Shown one piece after another: positions 3,985 to 5,336 of a stretch of 5,336 nucleotides of DNA (positions are counted from its first letter, which is position 1; the number at the start of each line of letters is the position of its first letter). Below the pieces are notes generated by a model. It worked only from the letters and a program-made list of their open reading frames with translations. It did not search any database and was not told where the DNA came from. Position numbers and translations under genes: made by a program. The stretch comes from Candidatus Kaiserbacteria bacterium (GTDB lineage Bacteria > Patescibacteriota > Minisyncoccia > Phycocordibacterales > UBA918): contig QKBW01000038.1 of the NCBI GenBank assembly GCA_003245875.1, positions 1 to 5,336 on the forward strand, written 5' to 3'.

Positions 3985-5336
3985 GTGCGCATACAAGATG
4001 CACAATTGAAACGTTTTATTGCCGACTCAGGGCTGGTTCCTAAGAAGGATCTTTCGGCTGCCGAAAAAATTGCTAAAGATGAGGGGCGAACTTTGGCCGA
4101 AGCACTGATGGCAGGCGGTTTCATGACCGAAGATGACCTGCGTCGTGTGGAGTCGTACGTGCTCGGTATTCCGTTTGTTTCTTTGAAGGACCTAAAGATT
4201 GATTTTGATATTCTCTCGCTTATTCCAGAGCCGGTCGCACGTAACCACAACATCATTGCTTTTAAGAAAAGTTCTGATTCTCTGGAGGTTGCCATGCTCG
4301 ATACTGCTGACCTTCCGGCGATTGATTTCATAAAAAAGAAGGTAGGGCTCAAGATACTGCCTCGTTTGACCGACAGCGATTCTATGCGTGATGCGCTGCG
4401 TCAATATCAAAAAACCCTGAAAGACGAGTTTGGGGACATCATCATGAAAGAGTCCTCAGCACTTAAAGTAGTGGGAGAAAGTGACGAAGAGGTATCTGAA
4501 GAAGACCTTAAAAAAATGGCAGAGGATCTGCCAGTGATCCGCATTGTTGATACGCTTTTGCGTCACGCTATTATTCAGGGGGCTTCAGATGTTCATATTG
4601 AACCAATGGAAGAGGCGCTTTTGGTGCGCTACCGTATTGATGGCATTCTTCATGATGCGATGACACTCCCGAAGCATGCGGCAGGTACCATTGCAGCGCG
4701 TATTAAAGTGCTTTCAAGTCTCAAGCTTGACCAAAAGCGTTTGCCGCAAGATGGTCGTTTCAAAATGGAAATGGATGGACAAAAAGTTTCTTTCCGTGTG
4801 TCAATATTGCCGATCTATTTTGGTGAAAAGATCGTGATGCGTCTTTTGCGTGAAAATCGTTCCGGTTTTAACCTTGAAGGTGTGGGTTTCCATGGATTGA
4901 CTCTCGAACGTGTTCACGATTCCATGAAGCAGACAACCGGTATCATATTGGTAACCGGGCCGACCGGTAGTGGTAAGACGACAACGCTTTACACAGTACT
5001 TGATCTGCTTAATACACCGGAGGTAAATATTTCAACCATTGAAGACCCAATTGAGTACCAGATGCCTCGTATCAACCAAACACAAGTGCATGCGGATATT
5101 GGGTACACGTTTTCCAATGGTCTGCGCTCTCTCATGCGTCAAGACCCGGACATCATAATGGTGGGTGAGATCCGCGACGAAGAGACAGCCAGCCTTGCCA
5201 TCAACGCTGCGCTTACCGGGCACTTGGTGTTGGCAACAGTGCACACTAATTCCGCTTCGGGTACCGTCGCGCGCCTTTTGGACATGGGGGTCGAATCATT
5301 CTTGCTTACTTCGACGTTACGAGTAGCAGTAGGGCA
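3985..5336 (+). CDS. pilB: Type IV pilus assembly / type II secretion ATPase PilB (GspE family), 3' end outside window
   Basis: 450 codons are visible from a GTG start; family members usually have about 560-580 residues, so the C-terminal part, including any Cys zinc motif, lies beyond the window. PilB is the cytoplasmic hexameric ATPase that powers pilin assembly at the inner membrane. Residues about 17-135 form the MshEN (GSPII_E_N) domain, with LGIPFVSL and a VAMLDTADL segment. The ATPase part contains GASDVHIEP (199-207), QDGRF (255-259), GEKIVMRLL (280-288), Walker A GPTGSGKT (325-332), the Asp box STIEDPIEY, Walker B DIIMVGEIRDEETA (389-402) and the His box TGHLVLATVHTN (411-422), all intact. 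The Asp/His boxes and QDGR are general to the PilB/GspE/PilT superfamily; the MshEN domain and ordering favour PilB/GspE over the retraction ATPase PilT. CPR genomes usually carry type IV pilus loci rather than type II secretion, hence the symbol. The upstream gene is separated by a hairpin. Confidence 0.95.
   Translation, partial: MRIQDAQLKRFIADSGLVPKKDLSAAEKIAKDEGRTLAEALMAGGFMTEDDLRRVESYVLGIPFVSLKDLKIDFDILSLIPEPVARNHNIIAFKKSSDSLEVAMLDTADLPAIDFIKKKVGLKILPRLTDSDSMRDALRQYQKTLKDEFGDIIMKESSALKVVGESDEEVSEEDLKKMAEDLPVIRIVDTLLRHAIIQGASDVHIEPMEEALLVRYRIDGILHDAMTLPKHAAGTIAARIKVLSSLKLDQKRLPQDGRFKMEMDGQKVSFRVSILPIYFGEKIVMRLLRENRSGFNLEGVGFHGLTLERVHDSMKQTTGIILVTGPTGSGKTTTLYTVLDLLNTPEVNISTIEDPIEYQMPRINQTQVHADIGYTFSNGLRSLMRQDPDIIMVGEIRDEETASLAINAALTGHLVLATVHTNSASGTVARLLDMGVESFLLTSTLRVAVG

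Noticed and set aside
5032..5244. Minus-strand open frame inside pilB
   Set aside because: It is antisense to the conserved Walker B and His box region of pilB; a shadow frame.
1..5336. Mobile element, CRISPR array, tRNA or toxin-antitoxin system
   Set aside because: No spaced direct repeats, transposase motifs, tRNA-like folds or small toxin-antitoxin gene pairs were seen on either strand.

Overview
The window looks like part of a Patescibacteria (Candidate Phyla Radiation) genome, most likely from the Parcubacteria / Kaiserbacteria side. This is an inference from three things: the NusA sequence style (an acidic tail and an acidic insert in the N-terminal domain), the kind of small envelope proteins beside it, and several genes starting with little or no Shine-Dalgarno sequence behind -10 boxes that lie close to the start codon. 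No rRNA, tRNA, CRISPR array, transposase or phage gene was seen.

Layout, left to right. (1) Minus strand, 1-1052: a two-gene unit. The upstream gene (396-1052) encodes an exported, Ala/Thr/Arg-rich helical protein. Five bases after its stop begins a single-pass membrane protein (390 down to the window edge, incomplete). (2) 1053-1201: a divergent promoter region. (3) Plus strand, 1202-1732: ppa, family I inorganic pyrophosphatase, with all active-site positions present. (4) 1748-1792: a perfect 21-bp inverted repeat with an AAA loop, a bidirectional terminator between the converging ppa and nusA. (5) Minus strand, 1802-3193: nusA, a complete transcription elongation/termination factor with no rimP upstream and a terminator downstream. 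(6) 3194-3404: a 211-bp divergent intergenic region with a 12-bp palindrome, a strong GC hairpin and an extended -10 element. (7) Plus strand, 3405-3887: a membrane-anchored protein with a small, probably beta-rich, outer domain. (8) 3906-3930: a GC hairpin. (9) Plus strand from 3985 to the edge: pilB/gspE, the type IV pilus assembly ATPase, cut before its C-terminal part.

How the genes fit together: ppa and nusA are housekeeping genes (pyrophosphate removal; RNA polymerase pausing, termination and antitermination). The 3405 gene and pilB read in the same direction and both concern the envelope, but a hairpin and a -10 box separate them, so an operon is not shown. No clear new defence or mobile system is present. 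The points most worth a second look are the unrecognised exported/membrane protein pair, the recurring GGGCC-AAA-GGCCC hairpins (one of them in an unexpected place upstream of nusA), and the mixed translation-start signals.
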